From: Streptomyces sp. NRRL F-6131 | GTDB lineage: Bacteria > Actinomycetota > Actinomycetes > Streptomycetales > Streptomycetaceae | Assembly: GCA_000719695.1 (NCBI GenBank) | Contig: JOHN01000012.1 | Location: 1 to 64,000 of the forward strand | Reading direction: 5' to 3' | DNA length: 64,000 bases | Shown here: positions 20,205 to 30,128 of the stretch, piece after piece | Layout: the number at the start of each line of letters is the position of its first letter | How positions within the stretch are numbered: the first letter of the stretch is position 1 | Translations under genes and position numbers: made by a program | The notes under the pieces: generated by a model | Told to the model about the DNA's origin: nothing | Database searches by the model: none | The model's input: only the letters and a program-made list of their open reading frames with translations

Positions 20205-21022
20205 TGCGACGGCGCCCCAACCTCCTGGCCGGGTTCGGCTCGCTGATCTGGCTGGCCCTGGTCGGCTTCCCGCTGTACGTCCTGCTGATCTCGACGTTCC
20301 GGACCCGGTCCGACTACTCCTCGCGGGGGCCGCTGACCTTCCCCGCGCGGCTGACCCTGCAGAACTACCTCGACGACTTCTCCAACGGCTTCGGCCGGGA
20401 CTTCCTCAACACGCTCCTCGTCACCGTGAGCGTGGTCGCGATCGTGCTGCTCGTGGTGCCCCCGCTCGCCTACGCGATCGTGCGGGCCCGGGGCAGGGCC
20501 GTCGGCACGGTGTTCCGGATCTTCCTGCTGGGGCTGGCGATCCCGGCCCAGGCCGTGATCGTGCCGATGTTCTACGTGATCAGCAAGGCCGGCCTCTACG
20601 ACAACCTGCTCGGCATCATCCTGCCGACCGCGGCGTTCTGCCTGCCGGTGTGCACCCTGGTCCTCACCGGGGCGATGCGGGACATCACCGGCGAGCTCTA
20701 CGAGGCGATGGCCATGGACGGCGCCACCCCCCGGCGGGTGTTCTGGCAGCTGGTGCTGCCGCTGTCCAGGGGCGGCCTCTCGTCCGTCGTGGTCTTCGCC
20801 GCCCTGCAGGCGTGGAACGGCTTCCTGTTCCCCCTGATCCTCACCCAGTCGGAGCGCACCAAGGTCATCACCCTCGGCCTGTACGACTTCCAGACCGAGC
20901 ACGGCGTCGACGTGCCCGGCCTGCTCAGCGCCGTCGTGCTGTCGACGCTCCCCGTCCTCGTCGTCTACCTGTTCGCCCGGCGCGCCTTGGTCCAAGGCCT
21001 CATGGGCGTCGGAGGAAAGTGA
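20204..21022 (+). CDS. bxlG: Sugar ABC transporter permease (BxlG type)
   Basis: A 272-residue MalG-type CUT1 permease with six membrane segments and the EAA loop YEAMAMDGATPRRVFWQLVLP. It is coupled to bxlF (one-base overlap), and a GGAGGAAA sequence at its 3' end serves the next gene. With BxlE and BxlF and an ATPase encoded elsewhere it would import xylobiose or a similar disaccharide. Confidence 0.9.
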   Translation: MRRRPNLLAGFGSLIWLALVGFPLYVLLISTFRTRSDYSSRGPLTFPARLTLQNYLDDFSNGFGRDFLNTLLVTVSVVAIVLLVVPPLAYAIVRARGRAVGTVFRIFLLGLAIPAQAVIVPMFYVISKAGLYDNLLGIILPTAAFCLPVCTLVLTGAMRDITGELYEAMAMDGATPRRVFWQLVLPLSRGGLSSVVVFAALQAWNGFLFPLILTQSERTKVITLGLYDFQTEHGVDVPGLLSAVVLSTLPVLVVYLFARRALVQGLMGVGGK

Positions 21023-21030
21023 CCGGCACC

Positions 21031-23391
21031 ATGAACCTGGCCCTCCCGTCCGCCGACCCGTCCGCCCGCTGGCGGGACCGCGCGCTCAGCCCCGAGGAGC
21101 GCGCGGACGCCGTGCTCGCCGAAATGACCCTGCCGGAGAAGCTCGCCCAGCTCGTGGGCGTCTGGGTCGGCGCCTCCGACGAGGGCGGCGACGTCGCCCC
21201 GCACCAACACGACATGGAGGAGCCGCCCGCGCTCGACGACCTCCTCCCGCTCGGTCTGGGCCAGTTGACCCGGCCCTTCGGCACGCTGCCGGTCGACCCC
21301 GCACTGGCCGCGCTGTCGCTGGCCCGCAGCCAGCAGCGCATCGCGGCCGCGAACCGCTTCGGCATCCCGGCCCTGGCGCACGAGGAGTGCCTGGCCGGCT
21401 TCGCGGCCTGGGGCGCCACCGCCTACCCGGTGCCGCTCTCCTGGGGCGCCACCTTCGACCCGGACCTGATCCGGCGGATGGCCGCGGCCATCGGCCGCGA
21501 CATGCGGGCGGTCGGCGTCCACCAGGGCCTGGCCCCGGTCCTCGACGTCGTCCGCGACGCCCGCTGGGGCCGGGTCGAGGAGACCATCGGCGAAGACCCC
21601 TACCTGGTCGGCACGGTGGCCACCGCCTATGTGCAGGGCCTGGAGTCCGCGGGGATCGTCGCCACGCTCAAGCACTTCGCGGGGTACTCGGCCTCGCGGG
21701 CCGGACGCAACCTCGCCCCCGTGGGCATGGGGGTGCGCGAGCGCGCCGACGTGATCCTGACGCCCTTCGAGATGGCGGTGCGCGAGGGCCGGCCCCGGTC
21801 GGTCATGCACGCCTACACCGACACCGACGGCGTCCCCTCGGCCGCCGACGAGGCGCTGCTGACCGGACTGCTGCGCGACACCTGGGGCTTCGGGGGGACC
21901 GTGGTAGCCGACTACTTCGGCATCGCCTTCCTCAAGGTGCTGCACGGCGTCGCCGAGGACTGGGCCGAGGCCGCCGCGCTCGCCCTGGCCAGCGGTGTGG
22001 ACGTGGAACTGCCCACCGTCAAGACCTTCGGGGAGCCGCTGCTGCGTGCCGTCCAGGACGGGACCGTGCCCGAGGCGCTGGTCGACCGGGCACTGCGCCG
22101 GGTGCTGGTGCAGAAGGCCCAACTCGGCCTGCTGGACCAGGACTGGGACGCCGTCCCGGCGGCACTCGCCGGCCGGCCGATCGACGACCCGCAGGAGCTG
22201 CGCGGCTCGGTCGACCTGGACCGCCCGGAGAACCGCGCCCTGGCCCGGGAGATCGCCGATCAGGCCGTGGTGCTGCTGCGCAACGACGGCACCCTGCCAC
22301 TGCGCGGCCCCCGCCGGATCGCGCTGATCGGCCCCAACGCCGACACCCCGACCTCGGTGCTGGGCTGCTACGCCTTCCCCGTGCACGTCGGCAGCCGGCA
22401 CCCGGGAATCCCGGTGGGCATCGAACTTCCCACGCTGCGGCAGGCGCTGGCGGCGGAGTTCCCCAACAGCGCGATCCGGACCGCGGCTGGGGCGAGCGTC
22501 GACGGCCTCGACACCTCCGGTTTCGCCGAGGCCGTCGAGGCGGCCCGGGAGGCCGATGTCGTGATCGTCGCCCTCGGCGACCGGGCCGGCCTGTTCGGCC
22601 GCGGCACCAGCGGCGAGGGCTGCGACGTCGAGTCGCTCGAACTCCCGGGAGTCCAGCAGCAGTTGCTCGACGCGTTGCTGGACACCGGCCGACCGGTGGT
22701 GCCGGTGCTGCTCGCCGGCCGCCCGTACGCGCTGGGACGCGCCGCGACCGAGGCGGCGGCCCTGGTGCAGACCTTCTTCCCCGGGGAGGCCGGGACCGAG
22801 GCGATCGCCGCGGTGCTCAGCGGCCGGACCAACCCCTCGGGCCGGCTGCCGGTCAGCATCCCGGCCCGGCCGGCCGTTCAGCCCTCCACCTACCTCGCCG
22901 CCCGACTGGCCGGCCCCAGCGAGGTGTCCAGCACCGACCCGAGCCCCGCGTTCGGATTCGGGCACGGCATCGGCTACACCACCTTCGCCTGGACCGGCCT
23001 GGAGGTGGAGCACGCCGCCGCCACGACCGACGGCGGGTTCGGGCTCGCCTTCACCCTGCGCAACACCGGGAAGCGCAGCGGCAGCGAGACCGTCCAGCTC
23101 TACCTGCACGACCCCGTCGCCTCCGTCGTCCAGCCGGTCCAGCGGCTGATCGGCTACCGACGGATCACCCTCGACGCGGGCGAGCGGACCCGGGTTCGGG
23201 TCGACGTGCCGGCCGACCTCGCGTCCTTCACCGGACGCGACGGCCGGCGCATCGTCGAGCCCGGCGAGCTGGAGCTGCGGCTCGCCGCCTCCAGCACCGA
23301 CGTCCGGCTCACCGCCACCGTCCGACTGGACGGCCCGGTCCGAGTCCTGGACCACACCCGGCGCCTGCACGCGGACTTCCACCGCACCTGA
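21031..23391 (+). CDS. bxlA: GH3 beta-xylosidase / beta-glucosidase, intracellular
   Basis: A 786-residue enzyme without signal peptide, fit to hydrolyse imported xylobiose in the cytoplasm. The GH3 barrel (about 1-330) has the nucleophile Asp294 in VVADYFGI and the substrate-lysine segment TLKHFAGYS; a GH3_C domain (about 390-620) and a fibronectin-III-like domain (680-760) follow. The start is uncertain: GTG 21019 overlaps the bxlG stop and is 3 bases from GGAGG, while ATG 21031 is 15 bases away; I list the ATG. It is the last gene of the bxlEFGA operon. Xylosidase rather than glucosidase activity is inferred from context. Confidence 0.88.
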   Translation: MNLALPSADPSARWRDRALSPEERADAVLAEMTLPEKLAQLVGVWVGASDEGGDVAPHQHDMEEPPALDDLLPLGLGQLTRPFGTLPVDPALAALSLARSQQRIAAANRFGIPALAHEECLAGFAAWGATAYPVPLSWGATFDPDLIRRMAAAIGRDMRAVGVHQGLAPVLDVVRDARWGRVEETIGEDPYLVGTVATAYVQGLESAGIVATLKHFAGYSASRAGRNLAPVGMGVRERADVILTPFEMAVREGRPRSVMHAYTDTDGVPSAADEALLTGLLRDTWGFGGTVVADYFGIAFLKVLHGVAEDWAEAAALALASGVDVELPTVKTFGEPLLRAVQDGTVPEALVDRALRRVLVQKAQLGLLDQDWDAVPAALAGRPIDDPQELRGSVDLDRPENRALAREIADQAVVLLRNDGTLPLRGPRRIALIGPNADTPTSVLGCYAFPVHVGSRHPGIPVGIELPTLRQALAAEFPNSAIRTAAGASVDGLDTSGFAEAVEAAREADVVIVALGDRAGLFGRGTSGEGCDVESLELPGVQQQLLDALLDTGRPVVPVLLAGRPYALGRAATEAAALVQTFFPGEAGTEAIAAVLSGRTNPSGRLPVSIPARPAVQPSTYLAARLAGPSEVSSTDPSPAFGFGHGIGYTTFAWTGLEVEHAAATTDGGFGLAFTLRNTGKRSGSETVQLYLHDPVASVVQPVQRLIGYRRITLDAGERTRVRVDVPADLASFTGRDGRRIVEPGELELRLAASSTDVRLTATVRLDGPVRVLDHTRRLHADFHRT

Positions 23392-23471
23392 CCCGTCACC
23401 GCACCTGACCGGTCGCCGCGCCCGTCGCCGGAACCCTCCTCGCCCCCCCCGCAACCCGACGGAGAGGTCCC

Positions 23472-24896
23472 ATGTTCCGATCCCGCTCGTTACCGTCCCG
23501 CCTCCTGGGCATCGTCGCCGCGGTCGGCCTCGCGGTCGGCCTGAGCCTCCAGGTCGCCCCGCAGGCCGCCGCCGTCCCGCAGGCCGCCGCCGTCCCGCAG
23601 GCCGCCGCCGCTCCTCGGGCCGCCGCCGCTCCCCGGGCCGTGGCCGCCTCGCTGACGCAGATCACGAACTTCGGCACCAATCCGACAGGTCTGCTGATGC
23701 ACCTGTACGTGCCGAACAACGTCAGGGCCAACCCCCCGATCCTGCTCGCGCTGCACGGGTGCCAGGGGAGCGGGCCCTACATGTACTCCAGCACCGACTT
23801 CGGGTCGCTGGCCGACCAGTACGGGTTCCTCGTCGTCTACCCCTCGTCGAACCCCGCCAAGAGCTGCTGGGACGTCTCCTCGGACCAGGCGCTGACCCGC
23901 AACGGCGGCAGTGACCCGGTCGGCCTCATGTCGATGATCACCTACACGGAGCAGCACTACGGCGGCAACGCCGACGCCGTGTACGTGACCGGCGAGTCGT
24001 CGGGCGGGATGATGACGAACGTCCTGCTCGCCGACTACCCCGACGTGTTCAAGGCGGGCGCGGCGTTCATGGGCGTGCCCTACTCCTGCTTCCGCACCGG
24101 CTCCCCGCGGGGCTGGAACGGGGACTGCGCCCAGGGCAAGGTGTCCAGGACCCCGCAGCAGTGGGGCGGCCTGGTCCGCAACACGGGGTATCCCGGCTAC
24201 ACCGGACCGCGTCCGCGGGTGCAGTTGTGGCACGGCACCGCCGACACGAGCGTGAGCCACCACAACCTCGGTGAAGAGATCAAGCAGTGGACGGATGTCC
24301 TCGGCGTGAGCCAGACCCCGTCGGCCTCGGACACCCCCGTGGCCAACTGGAACCGTACGCGCTACAACAACAGCGCCGGCACGACCCAGGTCGAGGCCTA
24401 CAGCCTCGCCGGGTTCGGGCACCAACTGCCGGTCCAGGGCACCGCGATGGCCGCCCACGCCGTCCACTTCATGGGTCTGGACGCGGGACCGTCCGGCGGC
24501 GGTGCGACCGGCCCGCTGCGCGCGGTGGGCGCGGGCAAGTGCCTGACCGACGCCAACCACGCGACGCTGGGCACCCAGCAGCAGATCTACGCCTGCAACG
24601 GCGGTGCGAACCAGACCTGGACCCGTACCGCGTCGAACCAGCTGACCGTGACGGTCGGCGGCAGCACGCTGTGCCTGGACGCCAGTGCCAAGGGCACCAC
24701 CGACGGCACCAAGGTGGTCGTCTGGTCCTGCAACGGCCAGGCCAACCAGCAGTGGCAGCTGAACGCGAACGGCACCGTCACCGGGGTGCAGTCGGGGCTC
24801 TGCCTGGACGTGGCCGGCCTGGCCACCGCCGACGGCACGCCGGTTCAGCTGTGGAGCTGCAGCGGCGGCAGCAACCAGCGGTGGACGCTGGGGTGA
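23472..24896 (+). CDS. Secreted CE1/PHB-depolymerase-type esterase with CBM13 (acetylxylan esterase)
   Basis: A 474-residue secreted alpha/beta-hydrolase that probably removes acetyl or feruloyl groups from xylan. After the signal peptide come near-perfect repeats of AAVPQ/AAAPR (residues 34-54), probably a disordered spacer. The esterase domain (about 60-335) has LLALHGCQGSG (oxyanion hole) and a triad of Ser176 (GESSGG), Asp258 (HGTADTS) and His317 (GFGHQLP). The C-terminal CBM13 trefoil (343-474) has NQTW, NQQW and NQRW repeats. ATG 23472 follows GGAGAGG. It lies 80 bp downstream of bxlA in the same direction with no clear terminator between, so co-transcription is possible. Acetylxylan esterase is the best guess from context. 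Confidence 0.87.
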   Translation: MFRSRSLPSRLLGIVAAVGLAVGLSLQVAPQAAAVPQAAAVPQAAAAPRAAAAPRAVAASLTQITNFGTNPTGLLMHLYVPNNVRANPPILLALHGCQGSGPYMYSSTDFGSLADQYGFLVVYPSSNPAKSCWDVSSDQALTRNGGSDPVGLMSMITYTEQHYGGNADAVYVTGESSGGMMTNVLLADYPDVFKAGAAFMGVPYSCFRTGSPRGWNGDCAQGKVSRTPQQWGGLVRNTGYPGYTGPRPRVQLWHGTADTSVSHHNLGEEIKQWTDVLGVSQTPSASDTPVANWNRTRYNNSAGTTQVEAYSLAGFGHQLPVQGTAMAAHAVHFMGLDAGPSGGGATGPLRAVGAGKCLTDANHATLGTQQQIYACNGGANQTWTRTASNQLTVTVGGSTLCLDASAKGTTDGTKVVVWSCNGQANQQWQLNANGTVTGVQSGLCLDVAGLATADGTPVQLWSCSGGSNQRWTLG

Positions 24897-24942
24897 CGCG
24901 CGTGCGGGCCGGTCGGGGTGACCCGGTCCGGCCGTGACCGCG

Positions 24943-24983
24943 GGGGCTGCCTGCCGCACCGGATCGGTGCGGCAGGCAGCCCC
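24943..24983. terminator. Strong bidirectional hairpin terminator
   Basis: A perfect 19-bp GC-rich stem (24943-24961 with 24965-24983) and a 3-base loop sit between the convergent CE1 and GH9 genes. Confidence 0.8.
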
Positions 24984-24995
24984 TCCGCGTGGTGC

Positions 24996-27161
24996 TCAGC
25001 CGCAGTCGGCGCCGTTCAGGGTGAAGCGGGACGGCGCCGCGTTGGCGCCGGAGTACGTGGCCTGGAAGCCGAGGCTCGCGCTCGCACCGGCTGCCAGGGT
25101 GGCGTTCCAGCCGGCATCCCGCGCGCTCACGGTGCGGCCGGACTGGACGACCGTCGCGTTCCACGCCGTCGAGATCCGCTGGTCGCCCGGGAAGCTCCAG
25201 CCGAGCGTCCAGCCGGTGACGGCCGCGGTGCCGGTGTTCCGCACCGTCACCGTCGCGGTGAACCCGTTGCTCCAGGAGTTGTCGACCCGGTACGCCACCG
25301 AGCAGGGCGCCGCGGGCGGCGTCGGTCCCGACCGCCGGTCGGCGGCGAAGGCCGCGAGCCAGGCCAGCGAGGCGTTCCAGTTGATCGCGACCTCGTTGGT
25401 CGAGTACGAGCCGATGTCGTCGACGTAGCAGGCCGCCGGTGCGCAGCCGGGCAGTCGCTCCTTGGCCACCGGGTCCTCCAGGCCGGCGTTCGGGCCGCCC
25501 GCGAAGGAGCCGGCCGGCGGGTGCGGCAGCGCGGCGTCGTTCTGGTGCGCCCAGAACCGGTGGTGCTGGTTCTCCGAGGCCCGCTCGCCGTAGCCGCTCA
25601 CGTAGGAGCGGTCCAGCGCGTTGCGGCCGAGCAGGTAGTCCAGAGCCTCCAGCGCGCCGGTCCGGTAGCGCGCGGCGCCGGTCAGCTCATGGGCGACGGC
25701 CAGCACCATCGCGCTGTTGGCGACCGAGCTGTTCGACCCCCACACGTAGGCGTCGGCGGCGATCGGCACCGCGTAGCCCTGTCCGGCCATGGTGGCCAGG
25801 TGGCCGTCGGCGGCCGAGGTCAGCAGACCGCGCAGCCGCGTCACGTCGGCGGCGGGCAGCGCCACGCCGGGGACCGTGGCCAGGGTGATCCGGCCGAGCG
25901 TCGCGGTGCCGCCCCACCAGAACCCGTCGACCGGCTTGGTGTGGTGCGGGGAGGAGGTGACCGCGTCCCGGTACTGCGGTTCGCCGGTGGTGGCGAGGAG
26001 TTCGGCCGCGGCCCAGTAGAACTCGTCGGAGACGTCGGCGTCCTCGTACGCGCCGCCGCCGGTGTTGTCGGTCGCCGGGGCGAGGAGGTTCGGGTTGGCC
26101 TTGGCCGCCGTCCAGGCGCGGCGGGCCGCGTTCAGGCAGCGGGCGGCGAAGGCGGCGTCGTACGGCGCGTACACCCGGGCGCACTGCGCCGCGGTGGCGG
26201 CCAGGTTGAGCGTGGCGGCGGTCGACGGCTTGTGCAACTCGCGTGGCTGGTCGTCGAGTTCCGGTCGGGTCGGCAGGCCGGTCCACTGCGCGTCGTGCAT
26301 CTTGTGGAAGACCGTCCCGGCCAGCGGCCTGCCGTCCGGGACCTGCATCCGCATCAGGAAGTCCAGCTCCCAGCGGGCCTCGTCCAGCACGTCCGGCACC
26401 CCGTTGCCGCGCTCGGGAACCCGCAGCGTGGAGTCGCCGACGGCCGCCTCGCCGCCCGAACGGCGCGCCCGTTCGGAGGAGTTGACCAGCTCCCAGGTCG
26501 CGATGCCGCCGTTGACCACGTACTTGCCCTGGTCACCGGCGTCGTACCAGCCGCCCCGGACGTCCGAGCGGTAGTCGCACACCCCGGCCTGGCACGGCAC
26601 GTCGGTGTCGCCCTGGTTCGGCGCCAGGCCCAGGTGGCCGGCGGGGCGGGCGTACGCGCCGCCGACCAGGGCCGGGTCGACGGCGATGCCGCTGCGCTGC
26701 TGGTAGAAGAAGGACATGCTGTCGGCGCGCAGCCCGTCGTACAGCGAGGCCGAGATGTCGAACGGGTGGCTGGCCCGGCCGTCCACGACCAGGGTGAGGC
26801 CGGTGCCGGTGCCGGTGTACGCGCCGAAGTCCACCAGGTGCGTGGACTGGCCGGACGCCCGGTCGGCGCCGTGCGCGGTGGTGGTGCCGGAGGCGAGCTG
26901 CGCGCCGGAGGCGTCGCGCAGTTGCCAGGCGAGCGGGGCGGTCGCGGAGCTGACCACGGTGGCCCGCTTGGGGCCGTCGGGCAGATAGCCGAGCTGGTTC
27001 ACCCGGACGGGGAAGTCGGCGGCGGTGGTGGCCGTGACGGCTGCCGCGGTGGTGGCCGGGGCGAAGGCGGCGGCGGTGAGTCCGCCGGCGGCCAGGGCGA
27101 GGCCGGTCAACGCGGCGGCCGTGCGTCGGGGCAGCCCGCGGCCGGAGTGGACGGGAGGCAT
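24996..27161 (-). CDS. Secreted GH9 endoglucanase with N-terminal Ig-like and C-terminal CBM2 domains
   Basis: A 721-residue cellulase. A signal peptide (1-41) is followed by the CelD_N immunoglobulin-like domain ([14 protein letters not shown], 45-130) and the GH9 alpha/alpha barrel (about 150-600). Asp207 and Asp210 in YDAGDQGKY supply the base, and Glu590 in [11 protein letters not shown] is the acid; NQHHRFW is the conserved His motif. A family 2 cellulose-binding module (620-721) ends the protein, with aromatic residues WSNGF, WTLGW and WNAT. ATG 27161 has AAGGAAGG upstream. A perfect CebR-type box lies at +2 to +15 of its promoter, so it should respond to cellobiose. Confidence 0.94.
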   Translation of the reverse strand: MPPVHSGRGLPRRTAAALTGLALAAGGLTAAAFAPATTAAAVTATTAADFPVRVNQLGYLPDGPKRATVVSSATAPLAWQLRDASGAQLASGTTTAHGADRASGQSTHLVDFGAYTGTGTGLTLVVDGRASHPFDISASLYDGLRADSMSFFYQQRSGIAVDPALVGGAYARPAGHLGLAPNQGDTDVPCQAGVCDYRSDVRGGWYDAGDQGKYVVNGGIATWELVNSSERARRSGGEAAVGDSTLRVPERGNGVPDVLDEARWELDFLMRMQVPDGRPLAGTVFHKMHDAQWTGLPTRPELDDQPRELHKPSTAATLNLAATAAQCARVYAPYDAAFAARCLNAARRAWTAAKANPNLLAPATDNTGGGAYEDADVSDEFYWAAAELLATTGEPQYRDAVTSSPHHTKPVDGFWWGGTATLGRITLATVPGVALPAADVTRLRGLLTSAADGHLATMAGQGYAVPIAADAYVWGSNSSVANSAMVLAVAHELTGAARYRTGALEALDYLLGRNALDRSYVSGYGERASENQHHRFWAHQNDAALPHPPAGSFAGGPNAGLEDPVAKERLPGCAPAACYVDDIGSYSTNEVAINWNASLAWLAAFAADRRSGPTPPAAPCSVAYRVDNSWSNGFTATVTVRNTGTAAVTGWTLGWSFPGDQRISTAWNATVVQSGRTVSARDAGWNATLAAGASASLGFQATYSGANAAPSRFTLNGADCG

Positions 27162-27210
27162 GGGTGGGGCCTTCCTTCGGGGGATGTGTGGGGAGTGGGA
27201 GCCCGGAAGA

Positions 27211-27262
27211 TGGGAGCGCTCCCAATGCCCCAATGAAGCCAGTCGAGCGTCAGGCGCGTCAA
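27211..27262 (-). promoter_or_regulatory. GH9 promoter with CebR-type box
   Basis: On the - strand TTGACG (27262-27257) and CTTCAT (27238-27233) are 18 bases apart. TGGGAGCGCTCCCA (27211-27224) then covers about +2 to +15. The 346-bp gap to ytfQ holds this promoter and the ytfQ promoter. Confidence 0.7.
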
Positions 27263-27446
27263 GGTGCGGTGGTTGGACGAGAGTTGACCTCGTGTCAGCT
27301 CGTGGATCGGCCCTGCGGAACTGCCGACGTGCACCCGCTCGTTCGGGACGGACGCGGAAGTCGCCGGGTCGGGGTCGGCGCTGACGTGCCGTCGGAGCGG
27401 CGCCCGCCGGGGGTGGTCAAGATTGAGTAACGGGCTGTACCGAATC

Positions 27447-27475
27447 TTGCCCAGTCGATTGTGAGCGCTAACAAT
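27447..27475 (+). promoter_or_regulatory. ytfQ-type operon promoter built on an ara box
   Basis: TTGCCC (27447-27452), a 17-base spacer and AACAAT (27470-27475). TGTGAGCGCTAACA (27460-27473) lies in the spacer and supplies most of the -10; flanking bases extend the palindrome. Repressor binding would occlude RNA polymerase directly. Confidence 0.7.
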
Positions 27476-27507
27476 CGAGCGATCGACGCTCCGAGAGGAA
27501 GTTCCCC

Positions 27508-28506
27508 ATGTCCAAGAGAAGTGCTGTGGCGGCCCTGGCCGCCGGCGCGATGGTCGTCGTCCTCACCGCCTGCGGTTCCGGCGGCGGAGGTTCGGCCGAC
27601 AAGGGATCCGGCGGCAACAGCCCCGGTGGCAAGCTCGTCGTGGGCTTCTCGCAGGTCGGTGCGGAGAGCGGCTGGCGCACCGCCAACACCAAGTCGGTCC
27701 AGGAGTCCGCGAAGAAGGCCGGCATCGAGCTGAAGTTCTCCGACGCGCAGCAGAAGCAGGAGAACCAGATCAAGGCGATCCGCTCGTTCATCCAGCAGAA
27801 GGTCGACGTGATCGCCTTCTCGCCGGTGGTGGAGTCGGGTTGGGACACCGTCCTGAAGGAGGCCAAGGATGCCCACATCCCGGTCGTGCTGACCGACCGC
27901 GCGGTGGATTCCAAGGACGAGTCGCTGTACGCCTCCTTCCTCGGCTCGGACTTCGTCGAGGAGGGCAGGGCGGCCGGCGACTGGCTGGTCAAGGAGTACG
28001 CGGCCGGCAGCGGTGAGGTGAACATCGTCCAGCTGGAGGGCACGACGGGCTCGGCGCCGGCCAACGACCGCAAGTCCGGCTTCGCGGACGCCGTCAAGGG
28101 TCAGCCCAAGTTCAAGATCGTCGCCTCGCAGACCGGCGACTTCACCCGCGCCAAGGGCAAGGAGGTCATGCAGGCCTTCCTGAAGTCCCAGCCGAAGATC
28201 GACGTGCTGTACGCGCACAACGACGACATGGCACTGGGGGCGATCCAGGCGATCGAGGAGGCCGGCAAGAAGCCCGGCACCGACATCAAGATCGTCTCCG
28301 TGGACGGCGTCAAGGACGCCCTCACCGCGATGAGCCAGGGCAAGATCAACTTCGATGTCGAGTGCAACCCGCTCCTCGGCGACCAGCTGATGGACCTGGT
28401 GAAGAAGGTCAAGGCGGGTGAGCAGGTGCCCCGGCGGATCAAGACCGAGGAGGGGACCTTCACCCCCGAGCAGGCCGCCGCGGCCCTCCCGAACCGCCAG
28501 TACTGA
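27508..28506 (+). CDS. Sugar-binding lipoprotein, YtfQ (galactofuranose/arabinose) type
   Basis: A 332-residue lipoprotein with lipobox VVLTAC (Cys22) and a periplasmic-binding-protein fold of the CUT2 class. The opening VVGFSQVGAESGWRTANTKS is very like E. coli YtfQ, which binds furanose sugars. Here an arabinofuranose-derived pentose is likely, because the gene has the same operator box as araB. ATPase and two permease genes follow. The ATG follows GAGAGGAAG. A stem-loop (28519-28551) lies just after the stop. Confidence 0.88.
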   Translation: MSKRSAVAALAAGAMVVVLTACGSGGGGSADKGSGGNSPGGKLVVGFSQVGAESGWRTANTKSVQESAKKAGIELKFSDAQQKQENQIKAIRSFIQQKVDVIAFSPVVESGWDTVLKEAKDAHIPVVLTDRAVDSKDESLYASFLGSDFVEEGRAAGDWLVKEYAAGSGEVNIVQLEGTTGSAPANDRKSGFADAVKGQPKFKIVASQTGDFTRAKGKEVMQAFLKSQPKIDVLYAHNDDMALGAIQAIEEAGKKPGTDIKIVSVDGVKDALTAMSQGKINFDVECNPLLGDQLMDLVKKVKAGEQVPRRIKTEEGTFTPEQAAAALPNRQY

Positions 28507-28518
28507 CCCACCCCGATC

Positions 28519-28551
28519 GTGCGGGGCCGCTCCTGCGGGCCGGCCCCGCAC
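28519..28551 (+). other. Intercistronic stem-loop after the binding-protein gene
   Basis: GTGCGGGGCCG (28519-28529) pairs perfectly with 28541-28551 across an 11-base loop. Such structures after binding-protein genes protect the 5' cistron and lower downstream expression. Confidence 0.5.
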
Positions 28552-28610
28552 GGCCCGGACCGAACCGCCCGAGGGCGGGACGCGTCCGGAGAAACGAGAG
28601 GAGAACCGGG

Positions 28611-30128
28611 GTGCAACCGGTCCTGGAAGTCAGGGGGCTCCGCAAGGAGTTCCCCGGGGTCGTGGCGCTGGACGGGGTCGACTTCCGGCTCCTCCCCGGC
28701 GAGGTGCACGCCCTGATGGGGGAGAACGGCGCCGGCAAGTCCACGCTGATCAAGGTGCTCACCGGCGTCCACCCGGTGGACGGCGGCGAGGTGCTGCTCG
28801 CCGGTGGGCCGGTGCGGATCACCGGACCGGCACAGGCCCAACAGGTAGGCATCAGCACGGTCTACCAAGAGGTGAACCTCTGTCCGAACCTGTCGGTCGC
28901 CGAGAACGTCTTCATCGGGCGGGAACCCCGCCGGTTCGGCCTGATCGACTGGGCCGCGATGCGCCGCAGGGCCGCCGAGCTGGTCCGCGACCTGGACCTG
29001 GACATCGACGTCGGCGCCCCGCTGAACAGCTACTCCCTCGCCGTCCAGCAGCTCGTGGCCATCGTCCGTGCGGTCGACGTCTCCGCCAAGGTGCTGATCC
29101 TGGACGAGCCCACCTCCAGCCTGGACCGTGACGAGGTCCGTCAACTCTTCACCGTGATGCGCCGGTTGCGGGACCAGGGGGTCGCCATCCTGTTCGTCTC
29201 GCACTTCCTCGACCAGATCTACGAGATCTGCGACCGGATGACCGTGCTGCGCAACGGCCGGCTCGAAGGCGAGTACCTGACCAGCGAGCTGGACCGGACC
29301 CGACTGGTCTCCCGGATGATCGGTGCCGAGCTCGCCGGACTCGACGGGCTCGGCGGCGGCAAGCGGCGTGAACGCACCGCACCGGCCACCGAACCGGTGT
29401 TCCTGCAGGCCGACGGGCTGACCCGGCGGGGCGCCGTCGAACCGTACGACCTGGCCGTCCGGTCGGGCGAGGTGATCGGACTGGCCGGGCTGCTGGGCTC
29501 CGGACGGACCGAGGCCGCCCGGCTGCTGTTCGGCGCCGACCGGAGCGACGGCGGCACCCTGCGGATCGAGGGCGCCGAGACCGCACTGCGCGGGCCGCGC
29601 GACGCGATCGCCCACGGCATCGCGTTCTGCTCGGAGAACCGCAAGACCGAGGGCCTGGTCGGCGAGCTGACCGTCCGGGAGAACATCGTGCTGGCGCTGC
29701 AGGCGGCCCGGGGTTGGACCCGTCCGCTGTCCCGCACCGCGCAGGACGGCCTGGCGCTGCGCTGGATCCGCGCCCTGGACATCCGCCCGGCCAACCCCGA
29801 GACACCGGTGCGCAACCTCAGCGGCGGCAACCAGCAGAAGGTCCTGCTGGCCCGCTGGCTGATCACCGACCCCAAGCTGCTGATCCTGGACGAGCCGACC
29901 CGCGGCATCGACATCGGGGCGAAGGCCGAGATCCAGAAGCTGGTGGCGCGCCTCGCGGAGGACGGCACGGCGGTGCTCTTCATCTCCGCCGAACTGGAGG
30001 AGGTGCTGCGGCTCAGCCACCGGGTCGGCGTCCTGCGCGACCGCCGGATGGTCGCCCAGCTGGACAACGACGGCGAGCTCACCCCGGAGCGCGTCATGGC
30101 TGCCATCGCGAGCGGAGCGGAGCAATGA
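28611..30128 (+). CDS. Sugar ABC transporter ATPase with two nucleotide-binding domains (YtfR type)
   Basis: A 505-residue CUT2 ATPase with two tandem cassettes. The first has Walker [10 protein letters not shown] and Walker B LILDEPTSSLD; its usual LSGGQ signature is replaced by SLAVQQLV, as in the family. The second has a degenerate Walker A (LLGSGRTE), the signature NLSGGNQQK and Walker [15 protein letters not shown] 28611 follows GAGAGGAGAA. The stop overlaps the ATG of the next permease. It would energise uptake of the sugar bound by the YtfQ-like lipoprotein. Confidence 0.92.
   Translation: MQPVLEVRGLRKEFPGVVALDGVDFRLLPGEVHALMGENGAGKSTLIKVLTGVHPVDGGEVLLAGGPVRITGPAQAQQVGISTVYQEVNLCPNLSVAENVFIGREPRRFGLIDWAAMRRRAAELVRDLDLDIDVGAPLNSYSLAVQQLVAIVRAVDVSAKVLILDEPTSSLDRDEVRQLFTVMRRLRDQGVAILFVSHFLDQIYEICDRMTVLRNGRLEGEYLTSELDRTRLVSRMIGAELAGLDGLGGGKRRERTAPATEPVFLQADGLTRRGAVEPYDLAVRSGEVIGLAGLLGSGRTEAARLLFGADRSDGGTLRIEGAETALRGPRDAIAHGIAFCSENRKTEGLVGELTVRENIVLALQAARGWTRPLSRTAQDGLALRWIRALDIRPANPETPVRNLSGGNQQKVLLARWLITDPKLLILDEPTRGIDIGAKAEIQKLVARLAEDGTAVLFISAELEEVLRLSHRVGVLRDRRMVAQLDNDGELTPERVMAAIASGAEQ

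Noticed and set aside
23560..23640. Short tandem repeats in the CE1 gene as a mobile or regulatory repeat
   Set aside because: They are in frame and encode AAVPQ/AAAPR spacers between signal peptide and esterase, which explains them.
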